11,528 nucleotides of DNA from an uncultured Actinomycetes bacterium. GTDB lineage: Bacteria > Actinomycetota > Actinomycetes > S36-B12 > UBA5976. Location of the stretch: assembly GCA_937896305.1 (NCBI GenBank), contig CALBND010000022.1, forward strand, positions 1 to 11,528, given 5' to 3'. Position numbers and translations under genes: made by a program. This document shows positions 1-6,555 of this stretch, one piece after another. The notes under the pieces are model-generated. The model did no database searches, was not told the origin of the DNA, and saw nothing but the letters and a program-made list of their open reading frames with translations. Each line of letters opens with the position of its first letter. The first letter of the stretch is position 1.

Positions 1-402
1 CCCACCATAAGATAAATCAGTTGTTGGACTTATGTAAACATCGTTTTGAGTTAAAAAGCTAACTCGAATCATCGGAAAACCTCGAGTTATAATTGAGAAA
101 ACCACAGAGCCAAGTAAAGCTAAAATTAAACCAAAAGCTGAAACAGATAATACAGAAATTGCTGCATCTCCAATTGCTCTTTTGCCCCATACCGTAGACA
201 TAAATACAATCGCACTTATTAATTGAGCTGGGCCAAATAAAATAACGACCAAAATAGTGGCTGGTAAATCTGTTACAACAAATCCAATAAACAAAATAAT
301 TAATGGTGTTATGACTGATAACAATGAGGCTCTTAAAGTTTTAGCATTTACTGTTGCCCAAGGTTTTTCAGGTTTTATTACATTTTCCACAACTACACTC
401 AT
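1..402 (-). CDS. pstA: Phosphate ABC transporter permease PstA, N-terminal part (cut by window edge)
   Basis: Reading the minus strand from the ATG at 402 gives 134 uninterrupted codons to base 1, starting MSVVVENVIKPEKPW. There is a hydrophobic segment at about residues 28-48 and another at about 50-70, followed by a third near 82-105, as expected for the first helices of an inner-membrane permease. The fragment ends before the EAA loop that would prove the family, so the call leans on position: the ATG overlaps the pstC stop in an ATGA arrangement (4 bases), the usual translational coupling of pstC and pstA. PstA pairs with PstC to form the channel of the high-affinity phosphate importer PstSCAB. 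The C-terminal half and any pstB lie outside the window to the left. Confidence 0.85.
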   Translation of the reverse strand, partial: MSVVVENVIKPEKPWATVNAKTLRASLLSVITPLIILFIGFVVTDLPATILVVILFGPAQLISAIVFMSTVWGKRAIGDAAISVLSVSAFGLILALLGSVVFSIITRGFPMIRVSFLTQNDVYISPTTDLSYGG

Positions 403-1376
403 GCTATTTCCTCATTTCTATAACGAGAAACAATCGCATTTGCAATCATGTTTACAATCAAAGTTAAAATAAACAAGACCAAGCCTGCACCAAGTAGTGC
501 TTTTACCTCTTCAACTTGGGCTTCACCAAATTTTGCCACGATCATTGATGCAACAGAACCACCTTCTGGTTCAAGAATTTTATATAAATTAACCTTGTCA
601 AATACTAAATTCAAAACAAAATAAATTGCAATTGTTTCACCCATTGCTCTACCCAGACCAAGCATCACTCCACCCACAATGCCACCGCGTGCATAAGGCA
701 GGGCAACCATTTTTATTCCACCCCAAAGAGAGCCGCCTAAACCAATTGCAGCATCCATTAATTCTTTTGGAGTTTGGGCCAATATTTCTCTAGAAACCAC
801 AGTAATAATTGGTGTGATCATTATTGCCAAAACCCAAGCTGCAATAAAAGGGCTGCGAGCAAATTGTTCTGATTCGTTTCCAAAAATTGGAATCCAACCT
901 AAATATTTATTTAACAACTCCGCCCACTGACTGGCAGTACTTGTGAAAACTAAGAATCCCCATAAACCAATCAAACCACTTGGGATGGCAGCTAAAATAT
1001 CAATTATTAAAGTTAAAACTTTTGAAATAGGTTTTGGTGCTATAAAGACAATAAAGATTGCTAATAAAACAGAAACTGGAACAGCAATGACTAGTCCTAA
1101 AACACCATTTAGTAATGATCCATAAATCATCGGCCAAATCTGAAATATTTGTACATCTGGGGCGTTGTTCCATACTGATCCGGTAATAAAACCTAATCCT
1201 TGGGTTTTTAAAACTGACCAGGAAGTTGTGGCCAGATAAAGCATGATTGCTGTCAATATAAAAAGACTAGAAAACGATGCAACCACAACTATTGATGAAA
1301 AGGTTTTGTCTGTATTAGTTCTACTTTTCTCCCGGCCAAAATATATTGGCTGTGGAGTGTTGGTATCTAATGACAT
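399..1376 (-). CDS. pstC: Phosphate ABC transporter permease PstC
   Basis: The 325-residue integral membrane protein is full length for PstC. A cytoplasmic N-terminus (1-28) precedes six predicted helices. The binding-protein-dependent permease EAA-type loop is at about 196-230 (SREILAQTPKELMDAAIGLG), followed by the PstC hallmark GLGRAMGETIAI at 240-251. It forms the membrane channel for phosphate with PstA, is powered by PstB and is fed by PstS. The ATG at 1376 is preceded by AAAGGG with a 4-base spacer, a fair ribosome site. pstA overlaps its stop by 4 bases. In most bacteria pstS directly precedes pstC; here the upstream neighbour is an exporter behind a terminator, so pstS must be elsewhere. 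The leader contains PHO-box-like repeats, which fits control by phosphate limitation. Confidence 0.96.
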   Translation of the reverse strand: MSLDTNTPQPIYFGREKSRTNTDKTFSSIVVVASFSSLFILTAIMLYLATTSWSVLKTQGLGFITGSVWNNAPDVQIFQIWPMIYGSLLNGVLGLVIAVPVSVLLAIFIVFIAPKPISKVLTLIIDILAAIPSGLIGLWGFLVFTSTASQWAELLNKYLGWIPIFGNESEQFARSPFIAAWVLAIMITPIITVVSREILAQTPKELMDAAIGLGGSLWGGIKMVALPYARGGIVGGVMLGLGRAMGETIAIYFVLNLVFDKVNLYKILEPEGGSVASMIVAKFGEAQVEEVKALLGAGLVLFILTLIVNMIANAIVSRYRNEEIA

Positions 1377-1384
1377 TTAACCCT

Positions 1385-1468
1385 TTACCTTAATTTGGCG
1401 AGCAAAGCCCAACTTATCTTTACTCTGGCCAGTGGGGAAAGTAACTGACCTGGAGGAACTTGTTTCAT
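1385..1468 (-). other. Possible 27-codon leader ORF upstream of pstC
   Basis: On the minus strand an ATG at 1468 opens a 27-codon frame (starts MKQVPPGQLL, ends LLAKLR) that stops with TAA 8 bases before the pstC start. Its start context AGGGTTTAAATG nearly matches that of pstC (AGGGTTAAATG), so it has an SD-like AGGG at 5 bases. The peptide matches nothing I recognise and is not a PstS remnant. It could be a regulatory leader peptide or a chance frame; 27 codons in AT-rich DNA is weak evidence by itself. Confidence 0.25.
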
Positions 1469-1487
1469 TTAAACCCTAGACAAGTTC
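1456..1487. repeat. 8-bp inverted repeat in the pstC leader
   Basis: GAACTTGT at 1456-1463 is exactly complementary to ACAAGTTC at 1480-1487, with 16 bases between. It lies between the PHO-box-like repeats and pstC and brackets the start of the possible leader ORF. It could be an RNA hairpin in the 5' leader or a dyad operator. A single 8-bp dyad can arise by chance. Confidence 0.35.
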
Positions 1488-1494
1488 TATGTTA

Positions 1495-1527
1495 TTTGGG
1501 TCAAAAGTGGGTTAACTCTAAGTGAAA
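1495..1527 (-). promoter_or_regulatory. PHO-box-like triple direct repeat upstream of pstCA
   Basis: Read toward pstC (minus strand), 1527-1495 is three contiguous 11-base units: TTTCACTTAGA, GTTAACCCACT and TTTGACCCAAA. Each fits the pattern (G/T)TT-N-AC(C/T) plus four variable bases. Actinobacterial PhoP sites are built from 11-base direct repeats with a GTTCACC-type core, so this is a plausible PhoP (phosphate-starvation regulator) site in the right place, behind the exporter terminator and ahead of pstC. TANNNT -10 candidates follow it: TAACAT abutting the repeats, and TAGGGT at 1478-1473. I inferred the site by pattern; the middle bases deviate from the best-known consensus. Confidence 0.45.
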
Positions 1528-1562
1528 TAACTCGGATTTCGCGCTATATATATAGTAAAAAG

Positions 1563-1605
1563 AAAATCCCCCAGCTCAAGATTTACTCTTTTGCTGGGGG
1601 ATTTT
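1563..1605 (-). terminator. Strong rho-independent terminator after the DHA2 exporter
   Basis: AAAATCCCCCAGC (1563-1575) and GCTGGGGGATTTT (1593-1605) form a perfect 13-bp stem around a 17-base loop, which may itself pair AAGA with TCTT. On the minus strand the hairpin begins 16 bases after the exporter stop and runs into a T-rich tail (TTTTCTTTTTA). It therefore ends exporter transcription before the pst promoter. The A-rich flank on the opposite side means it could also work on the plus strand. Confidence 0.92.
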
Positions 1606-1621
1606 GCTTTCGTGCTTTTAT

Positions 1622-3094
1622 CTAGGCAATACCTGCTGGCACATCGTTAGCAGAAATTTCTTTCTTACTCATGCGTACCAAAGTCACCCAAATCAGACCG
1701 GCAATAATCAAGATCGAGGCACTCCACGCAAATGAAGTGGTAAATCCGTTTACCAGTGCATCTGGAGTTGGGCCAGGTAAATTATTTTTCACAATATAGG
1801 CAGTTGTGGCAGAAGCAGCAATTGTATTTAAGAACGCCACTCCAATTGAGCCACCGATTTGCTGGCTGGTGTTTAACACAGCTGAAGCAATACCGGCGTC
1901 ATGATTTCCCACTTCAAACAAAGCAGTTGCTGAAAGTGGTACGAATACCAAACCAGCACCCAAGCTCATAATGCTTATTGAAGGAAGAATGTCTGCTACA
2001 TATTGTGATCCTGGAGTAAGTCTTAGTAGCAGCAACATTCCTGTTGTCATTAATAAGAAACCAGAAAATGTGATGTATCTTGGTCCAAATTTTGGCAAGA
2101 GTTGGCTTGCAATCCCAGCACTGATAATTACACCAAGTGAGAATGGTAAGAACAACAAACCACTCTTTAATGGTGCATAACCAAGTACTGCTTGGAAGAA
2201 ATAAGACAAGAACAAGAACATCGCAAACAATCCAATACCAACAAAGAAGGATGCAAGAAATGCTCCTCCACGGTTTCTATCCAAAAGAATAGAAATTGGT
2301 AATAGGGGATGACTTGATTTGCGTTCAATTATCAAGAAGGCAGTTAGGAAAATAACTGCGAGTGCCAAGAAAGTTAAAGTGCTAGTTCCACTCCAACCAA
2401 CTGAATCAGCTTTAGTGATTCCATAAACTAATGAAACCAAACCAAGTGTGGCAGTGATCGCACCTGGCACATCGTATTTAGTGTTTCCACTAGCTTTCGA
2501 TTCGGTAACAAACTTAACTGCTAGAAAGTATGCAACTAATGCAATTGGAACGTTAACTAATAGTGTCCAATGCCATGAAGCGTATTCGGTTAAAATTCCA
2601 CCAAGCACTAATCCAATTGCAGCTCCACCACCAGAAAGTGCACCATAAACACCAAATGCTTTTGCTCTTTCTTTGGAATCTGTAAAGGTCACGCTAATTA
2701 GAGAAAGTGCGGCAGGTGCCAAAATTGCTGCGAATACACCTTGAAGCGCACGTGCGGCATAAAGCATTTCAGCATTAACTGAAGTTCCACCAAGTGCAGA
2801 TGCGGCGGCAAATCCGATTAAGCCCACAAGAAACATTTTTTTACGTCCAGCAAAGTCTGCGATACGACCACCAAGAAGCAGTAAGCCTCCAAATGCCAAA
2901 GTGTATGCGGTAACTACCCATTGACGATTTACGTCAGAAATTCCTAAATCTTCTTGAATTGAAGGAAGTGCGATATTAACGATTGAGGCATCAAGCACAA
3001 CCATTAATTGTGCAATTGCAATAACAACTAAAGCTTTCCAACGTAGTGGATCTTGCTCTATGCGGGTTTCAGATTTTTTTGCAGAACTTTCCAA
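1622..3094 (-). CDS. DHA2-family (EmrB/QacA-type) MFS exporter, 14 helices
   Basis: The 490-residue protein has the length and hydrophobic pattern of 14-helix proton antiporters that export drugs or other solutes. The motif LDASIVNIALP at 34-44 (helix 1) is the DHA2 signature. GGRIADFAGRKK at 75-86 is MFS motif A in loop 2-3, and GALSGGGAAIGLVLGG at 151-166 is the antiporter motif C in helix 5. The substrate cannot be told from sequence. The start is a TTG at 3094, chosen because GAAAGG (3107-3102) lies 7 bases upstream and no better codon is nearby. It is a single-gene unit closed by the terminator at 1563-1605. Lines I counted inside it are 37-48% GC, against about 32% in a pstC line, which hints at separate ancestry or stronger codon selection. 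Confidence 0.95.
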   Translation of the reverse strand: MESSAKKSETRIEQDPLRWKALVVIAIAQLMVVLDASIVNIALPSIQEDLGISDVNRQWVVTAYTLAFGGLLLLGGRIADFAGRKKMFLVGLIGFAAASALGGTSVNAEMLYAARALQGVFAAILAPAALSLISVTFTDSKERAKAFGVYGALSGGGAAIGLVLGGILTEYASWHWTLLVNVPIALVAYFLAVKFVTESKASGNTKYDVPGAITATLGLVSLVYGITKADSVGWSGTSTLTFLALAVIFLTAFLIIERKSSHPLLPISILLDRNRGGAFLASFFVGIGLFAMFLFLSYFFQAVLGYAPLKSGLLFLPFSLGVIISAGIASQLLPKFGPRYITFSGFLLMTTGMLLLLRLTPGSQYVADILPSISIMSLGAGLVFVPLSATALFEVGNHDAGIASAVLNTSQQIGGSIGVAFLNTIAASATTAYIVKNNLPGPTPDALVNGFTTSFAWSASILIIAGLIWVTLVRMSKKEISANDVPAGIA

Positions 3095-3101
3095 GGAAAA
3101 G

Positions 3102-3107
3102 CCTTTC
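3102..3107 (-). promoter_or_regulatory. Ribosome binding site fixing the TTG start of the exporter
   Basis: Minus-strand GAAAGG is followed by a 7-base spacer and then TTG (3094-3092). The site supports TTG initiation, giving a protein that begins MESSAKKSE. Confidence 0.6.
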
Positions 3108-3159
3108 GATTATTTGATGGAATTTTGTCCAATTTGCTAAATCTACCATTTATTCACAT

Positions 3160-3176
3160 TTTTGCATGTTTTGCAT
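3160..3176. promoter_or_regulatory. Tandem TTTTGCAT repeat in the exporter promoter region
   Basis: TTTTGCAT occurs at 3160-3167 and again at 3169-3176, a 9-base period, 66-83 bases upstream of the exporter start. On the minus strand a weak -35-like TTGATG (3179-3174) with a 17-base spacer to TGAATA (3156-3151) would make the repeat overlap the promoter spacer, as an operator might. No regulator gene is adjacent. The promoter assignment is weak. Confidence 0.3.
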
Positions 3177-3211
3177 CAAAGCTGAATTTGATTAAATTTA
3201 AGCAACTTTAG

Positions 3212-3394
3212 ATTAAATATCCAAGGTTAATTCGTCGGTTTTGGCCCTTGAAACACATGGATAAAATAAATTGTATTTATCTTTTTGGTTTAGCTATCGT
3301 TAAAGAACTTGTCGAAGCAAGTGATGGAAGTTGTGAACTAAAAGCGTCAAGTTTTGGTGGAGTTGATGCTATCGCTAGATTTAAAAATAATTAA
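3212..3394 (+). pseudogene. Relic of a sensor histidine kinase C-terminus (ATPase domain end)
   Basis: A plus-strand frame open from 3212 to the TAA at 3392-3394 reads LIRRFW (3227-3244) and, further on, FGLAIVKELVEASDGSCE, then a short strand region ending in IARFKNN. GLAIVKELVE is the G2 box of the HATPase_c domain of two-component sensor kinases (usual form GLGLAIVKxLVE), and RRFW sits where the F box (ERFYR/RRFWR) is expected. The frame is closed upstream by TAG at 3209-3211, and no dimerisation domain, H box or N box is present at proper spacing. The first ATG (3257) would give only 45 residues. I read it as the 3' stub of a kinase whose body was deleted, with the linker between F box and G2 box already scrambled. 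The orphan could once have paired with a regulator of the neighbouring exporter or pst genes; that is inference. Confidence 0.6.
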
Positions 3395-3416
3395 ACTTAA
3401 ATTTTAATTATTTTTA
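3382..3416. repeat. Perfect 14-bp AT-only palindrome at a convergent gene end
   Basis: Bases 3382-3395 are exactly complementary to 3403-3416, around a 7-base loop (CTTAAAT). The stem has no G or C. It spans the stop codons of the plus-strand kinase relic and the minus-strand glycerophosphotransferase, so both frames end in Lys-Asn-Asn-TAA from the two arms. A T-run follows on each strand, so it may act as a weak bidirectional terminator or mRNA 3' end structure. An all-AT stem is unusual for an intrinsic terminator. Confidence 0.7.
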
Positions 3417-4663
3417 GGCATTTGGGAAACGCGATTATCTCGACGTTTCACTAAATCATCCACCATCTCATTAAATCTGGTGATGCTATTGCCGGGTTTA
3501 GTGTCACCGAAATAGTAACTTCTCATTTGTTCATATTTGCTTTTATCACTTTTGCCATTTAGGTGATCAGTGATTATTTGATCAATTTGATTTATGTTAG
3601 ATGTGTCAATAATTGTGACAGCTTTAGAAACTGGCGCAATTTCATTAAATAATGAAGTATCACTTCTTCGATCACACATCAATAAAGCACCATTTGGTTT
3701 TAAATACAAATAATCAATTGTTACTGCAGAAACATCAGAAATCATTAGATCTGCTGCTTGCAAAACTGGCATCGGGTCTCCTAAGACTAATCTGTGTTGC
3801 GCATTCAAATCTTTACTGTTTGCTTCTTTAATTTTTTCTATAATTTTGTTATGGGTATTAGATATAGCTGAATTTGGTGAAGTCACAACTTTTGGATGAG
3901 GTTTATATAAGACCGTAGCATCACTAATTTTTAATAAACTATCAATAATTTTTTCTCCATAAATATCAATGGACGAATAATTATTTGCCTCTTGATCCCC
4001 TTCCCAAGTTGGGGCATAAACCAAAACTTTCCTATTTAATGGCACACTGGTTGGTTTTTCTAATAAATCTAGCTGGGGTCTACCAATAACAGTTTGTTTT
4101 TCATCATCTCTCACAAGAAGAGAATTATTTAATCTATCTTTAGCCGCTTGCCCGGCGACTGCAATTACATCGTAGGCATACATTTGTCTGGAAGTCATAC
4201 TCATCTTGTCTGATTCACCATGGTTTAAGTGAACATGAAAAGCTCTTTTTGCAGCCATTGCTTGGAAATTTGTGAAAGAGTTATTGACATATAAAATAAC
4301 TTTAAAGTTCTTAGCATCAACTAAATCAGTTAAGGTAAAGAAATCATAAACAGTGTTTACCGGTAGGGAAGTTTTAGTTCTCAAAAATTCTGTGGTTGGG
4401 TGTTGTCGAGCAATGATTTGTACTTTATGTTTTTTATTTAATTCTTCATAAACTGGCAACCATTGGGTTATTTGATAGGCCCTAGATAAATCGTCACCAA
4501 AATAAGCCATGATTTCATAATTAGTGGAGTCTTTTAAAAGTGTGGCAAATTCATTAACTGCAGCAGGATCAGTGGCTAACCAAGCGTGATAAGCCTGGCC
4601 TGCTGATCTGCGAAATCTGAGATACCAAGGATTTGAATCAAATTGACGGAAATTAAATTTCAT
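3404..4663 (-). CDS. CDP-glycerol glycerophosphotransferase-like enzyme (TagB/TagF family)
   Basis: The 419-residue protein has no signal peptide or helix and is probably a peripheral enzyme on the inner membrane face. Family landmarks are present in order (ATG numbering): HLNHGESDK near 144-153, the first catalytic-type His-Gly motif; YAPTWE at 216-221; KPHP at 254-257, the second catalytic His motif; and ISDVSAVTIDYLYLKP at 308-323, the nucleotide-binding region. These enzymes move glycerol phosphate (or related polyol phosphate) from a CDP donor to a membrane-linked acceptor in teichoic acid or capsule synthesis. It is short for TagF and near TagB size, so it could be a primase or transfer a single unit. 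A TTG seven codons upstream (4684) is possible, but it sits inside the AT-rich -10-like block, so I prefer ATG 4663. The divergent neighbours supply a likely donor-making pathway. Confidence 0.85.
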   Translation of the reverse strand: MKFNFRQFDSNPWYLRFRRSAGQAYHAWLATDPAAVNEFATLLKDSTNYEIMAYFGDDLSRAYQITQWLPVYEELNKKHKVQIIARQHPTTEFLRTKTSLPVNTVYDFFTLTDLVDAKNFKVILYVNNSFTNFQAMAAKRAFHVHLNHGESDKMSMTSRQMYAYDVIAVAGQAAKDRLNNSLLVRDDEKQTVIGRPQLDLLEKPTSVPLNRKVLVYAPTWEGDQEANNYSSIDIYGEKIIDSLLKISDATVLYKPHPKVVTSPNSAISNTHNKIIEKIKEANSKDLNAQHRLVLGDPMPVLQAADLMISDVSAVTIDYLYLKPNGALLMCDRRSDTSLFNEIAPVSKAVTIIDTSNINQIDQIITDHLNGKSDKSKYEQMRSYYFGDTKPGNSITRFNEMVDDLVKRRDNRVSQMPKNN

Positions 4664-4762
4664 AGTGATTATGAGCCTACTCAATATATATAGTGAAAAT
4701 AGATGCGTGAAAGACTAGAGAGCAACAAATAGTGGATTTTCTTCATAAATGAATGGGGCATC
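4664..4762. promoter_or_regulatory. Divergent promoter region between glycerophosphotransferase and nucleotidyltransferase
   Basis: The 99-bp gap contains ATATATATAGT at 4684-4694. On the plus strand TATAGT (4689-4694) is a one-mismatch -10 box about 70 bases before the nucleotidyltransferase start. On the minus strand TATATT (4688-4683) would start transcription about 13 bases before ATG 4663, giving a near-leaderless message. No convincing -35 boxes are present and neither gene has a clear SD sequence, so this is a plausible but unproven shared promoter. Confidence 0.35.
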
Positions 4763-5494
4763 ATGCTTGGCTTAGTTCTAGCCGCCGGTGCCGGACGAAG
4801 ACTTCGCCCCTACACCGATACCTTGCCCAAAGCATTGGTTCCCGTTGATGAGGAAACCACAATCTTAGATATCACGTTAAGCAATTTTGCAAAAAATGGA
4901 TTAACCGATGTGGCTTTAGTTGTGGGTTATAAAAAGGAAGCCATCGAAGAGCGGAAACTTGATTTGCAATCTAGACATGGCGTTAATTTAGAACTTATTT
5001 ACAACGACAAAGCAGAAATTTGGAATAACGCCTATTCCCTCTGGTGTGCCAGAGATCTATTTAGTCAAGGATTACTTTTAGCAAATGGTGACACAGTTCA
5101 TCCAGCAAGTGTGCAAGAAACCTTATTAGCTAATAGAGGTCCAGCTATTTTATTGGCAATAGATAATGTTAAAAAGTTAGCTGATGAAGAAATGAAAGTA
5201 ACAATTGATTGCGCAGGCAATTTAGCACGAATTACAAAACTTATGGAACCAAGCAGTGCAATGGGTGAATATATTGGATTAACAATTATTGAACCTGCAA
5301 GTGAAAAAGAATTAACAAAAAGTTTAGAAGCCACTTGGAAATTAAATCCAGACCTTTATTATGAAGATGGTTATCAAGAATATATTGACCAAGGTGGGGT
5401 TATTGGTTTGCAACCAATTGGTGATGTTTCGTGGGTTGAAGTTGACAATCACGATGATTTAGCAAAGGCAAGGACCATTGCATGTCATTATTAA
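4763..5494 (+). CDS. Nucleotidyltransferase of the phosphocholine-cytidylyltransferase-like (LicC-type) family
   Basis: The 243-residue cytosolic enzyme has the NTP-transferase fold signature LAAGAGRRLRP at 6-16 followed by PKALVPV at 22-28. LicC-like features follow: NNAYSLW at 88-94, the metal-binding GD at 109-110, DEEMKV at 141-146 and WVEVDNHDDL at 224-233. Such enzymes couple a phosphorylated alcohol or sugar to CTP (or another NTP), releasing pyrophosphate. The substrate here is not proven. Its overlap with a glycerol-1-phosphate dehydrogenase suggests glycerol phosphate, giving CDP-glycerol, rather than phosphocholine. The ATG at 4763 is the only sensible start because the signature begins at residue 6; its ribosome site (GGGG) is poor. 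The first 100 bases are about 55% GC by my count, far above the rest of the gene. Confidence 0.85.
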   Translation: MLGLVLAAGAGRRLRPYTDTLPKALVPVDEETTILDITLSNFAKNGLTDVALVVGYKKEAIEERKLDLQSRHGVNLELIYNDKAEIWNNAYSLWCARDLFSQGLLLANGDTVHPASVQETLLANRGPAILLAIDNVKKLADEEMKVTIDCAGNLARITKLMEPSSAMGEYIGLTIIEPASEKELTKSLEATWKLNPDLYYEDGYQEYIDQGGVIGLQPIGDVSWVEVDNHDDLAKARTIACHY

Positions 5495-6555
5495 AAAGAA
5501 TGGTTGAGACACCTTTATATATTGATATTCGTAAGGGTGCGCTAAATGATTTAGCGTCAGTATTAGCAGATCAAAGAATATCTGCCGGTGGACATTTTGC
5601 GATAGTGATGAGTAAAAGTGGGAAAGATAAATTTAGTGAGCAAATAAAAAAATCAGCTCCTAATGCAGATTTATTTATTTCACCAGGAAATTCCCTACAA
5701 GATGCAACGAAGCTGGCTGATGATTTAAAATCCAAAAAATATGATGCCATTGTCGGAGTAGGTGGTGGCAGGGTAATTGATCTTTGCAAATATGTTGCAA
5801 CAAAATTAGAAGTGCCAATGATTTCTGTAGCTACCAATTTAGCTCACGATGGAATTGCTTCACCGGTAAGTATTTTGGAAGATAAAAATAGTCGTGGTTC
5901 TTTTGGAGTTAACGCACCCCTTGCAGTGGTAATTGATTTAGATGTTGTGAAACTTGCACCAAATCGTTTCTTAAAAGCTGGCATTGGTGATGTTTTTAGT
6001 AACTTATCTGCAGTTAAAGATTGGGAATTAGCCACAAAAGTAAATGGTGAAAAAATTGATGGCTTAGCGGCTTCCATGGCAAGAATTAGTGCTGAAGCAC
6101 TTTTAGGCAGACCAGATTCCATTGGCAGTGAAGAATTTTTAGTGGCCCTTTCTGAAGCTTTAGTACTTTCAGGAATTGCCATGGGAATAGCTGGAACCAG
6201 CAGACCTTGCAGTGGTGCTTGTCATGAAATTTCTCACGCCATAGATTTACTCTTTCCCGAGCGAACAAAACCACATGGTGAACAAGTTGGAGTAGGTGCT
6301 TTATTTGCAACCTTCTTAAGAGATGGCTTTGATAGTTTTCAAGAATTAGGTTTTGCTCTCTTGCAACACGATTTACCGATAAGTCATATTGATCTTGGAT
6401 TTAGCGATGAAGAATTTGGGCAAGTTATAAAATCTGCCCCAACTACCAGACCTGATCGTTTCACTATTTTAGAACATTTAAATTTAGATGATAAACAAAT
6501 CAAAGAAAAAATATCTGAATTTAATGAAGCTTTAAAATCAATTAATTTTAATTAA
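5482..6555 (+). CDS. sn-glycerol-1-phosphate dehydrogenase (AraM/EgsA-like, iron-containing ADH superfamily)
   Basis: The 357-residue cytosolic NAD(P)H-dependent enzyme is likely to reduce dihydroxyacetone phosphate to sn-glycerol 1-phosphate. The dinucleotide site GVGGGRVIDLCKY is at 92-104. ATNLAHDGIASPVSI at 117-131 is the phosphate-binding segment typical of the glycerol-1-phosphate branch, rather than of glycerol dehydrogenase or dehydroquinate synthase. Metal ligands are probably D170 (GIGD), H248 (CHEISHAID) and H265 (PHGEQVG). The usual GSEH before the second ligand reads GACH here. The ATG at 5482 overlaps the preceding gene by 13 bases and has AAGGA (5470-5474) with a 7-base spacer inside that gene, so the two are co-translated. 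In Bacillus AraM feeds a prenylglyceryl phosphate; here the cytidylyltransferase partner points to an activated polyol. Confidence 0.85.
   Translation: MSLLKRMVETPLYIDIRKGALNDLASVLADQRISAGGHFAIVMSKSGKDKFSEQIKKSAPNADLFISPGNSLQDATKLADDLKSKKYDAIVGVGGGRVIDLCKYVATKLEVPMISVATNLAHDGIASPVSILEDKNSRGSFGVNAPLAVVIDLDVVKLAPNRFLKAGIGDVFSNLSAVKDWELATKVNGEKIDGLAASMARISAEALLGRPDSIGSEEFLVALSEALVLSGIAMGIAGTSRPCSGACHEISHAIDLLFPERTKPHGEQVGVGALFATFLRDGFDSFQELGFALLQHDLPISHIDLGFSDEEFGQVIKSAPTTRPDRFTILEHLNLDDKQIKEKISEFNEALKSINFN

Noticed and set aside
257..472. Plus-strand 71-codon frame across the pstC-pstA junction
   Set aside because: It is antisense to two well-supported permease genes and has no domain of its own.
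1385..1468. Leader ORF as a degraded pstS
   Set aside because: The peptide has none of the PstS features (signal peptide with lipobox, phosphate-binding motifs); it is kept only as a possible leader peptide.
3404..4684. Glycerophosphotransferase starting at TTG 4684
   Set aside because: That TTG lies in the AT-rich -10-like block and has no SD sequence; ATG 4663 gives a natural N-terminus. The alternative cannot be fully excluded.
5844..6310. Minus-strand open frames of 112 and 74 codons
   Set aside because: They lie antisense to the glycerol-1-phosphate dehydrogenase, whose motifs are intact; they have no SD and no recognisable domain.
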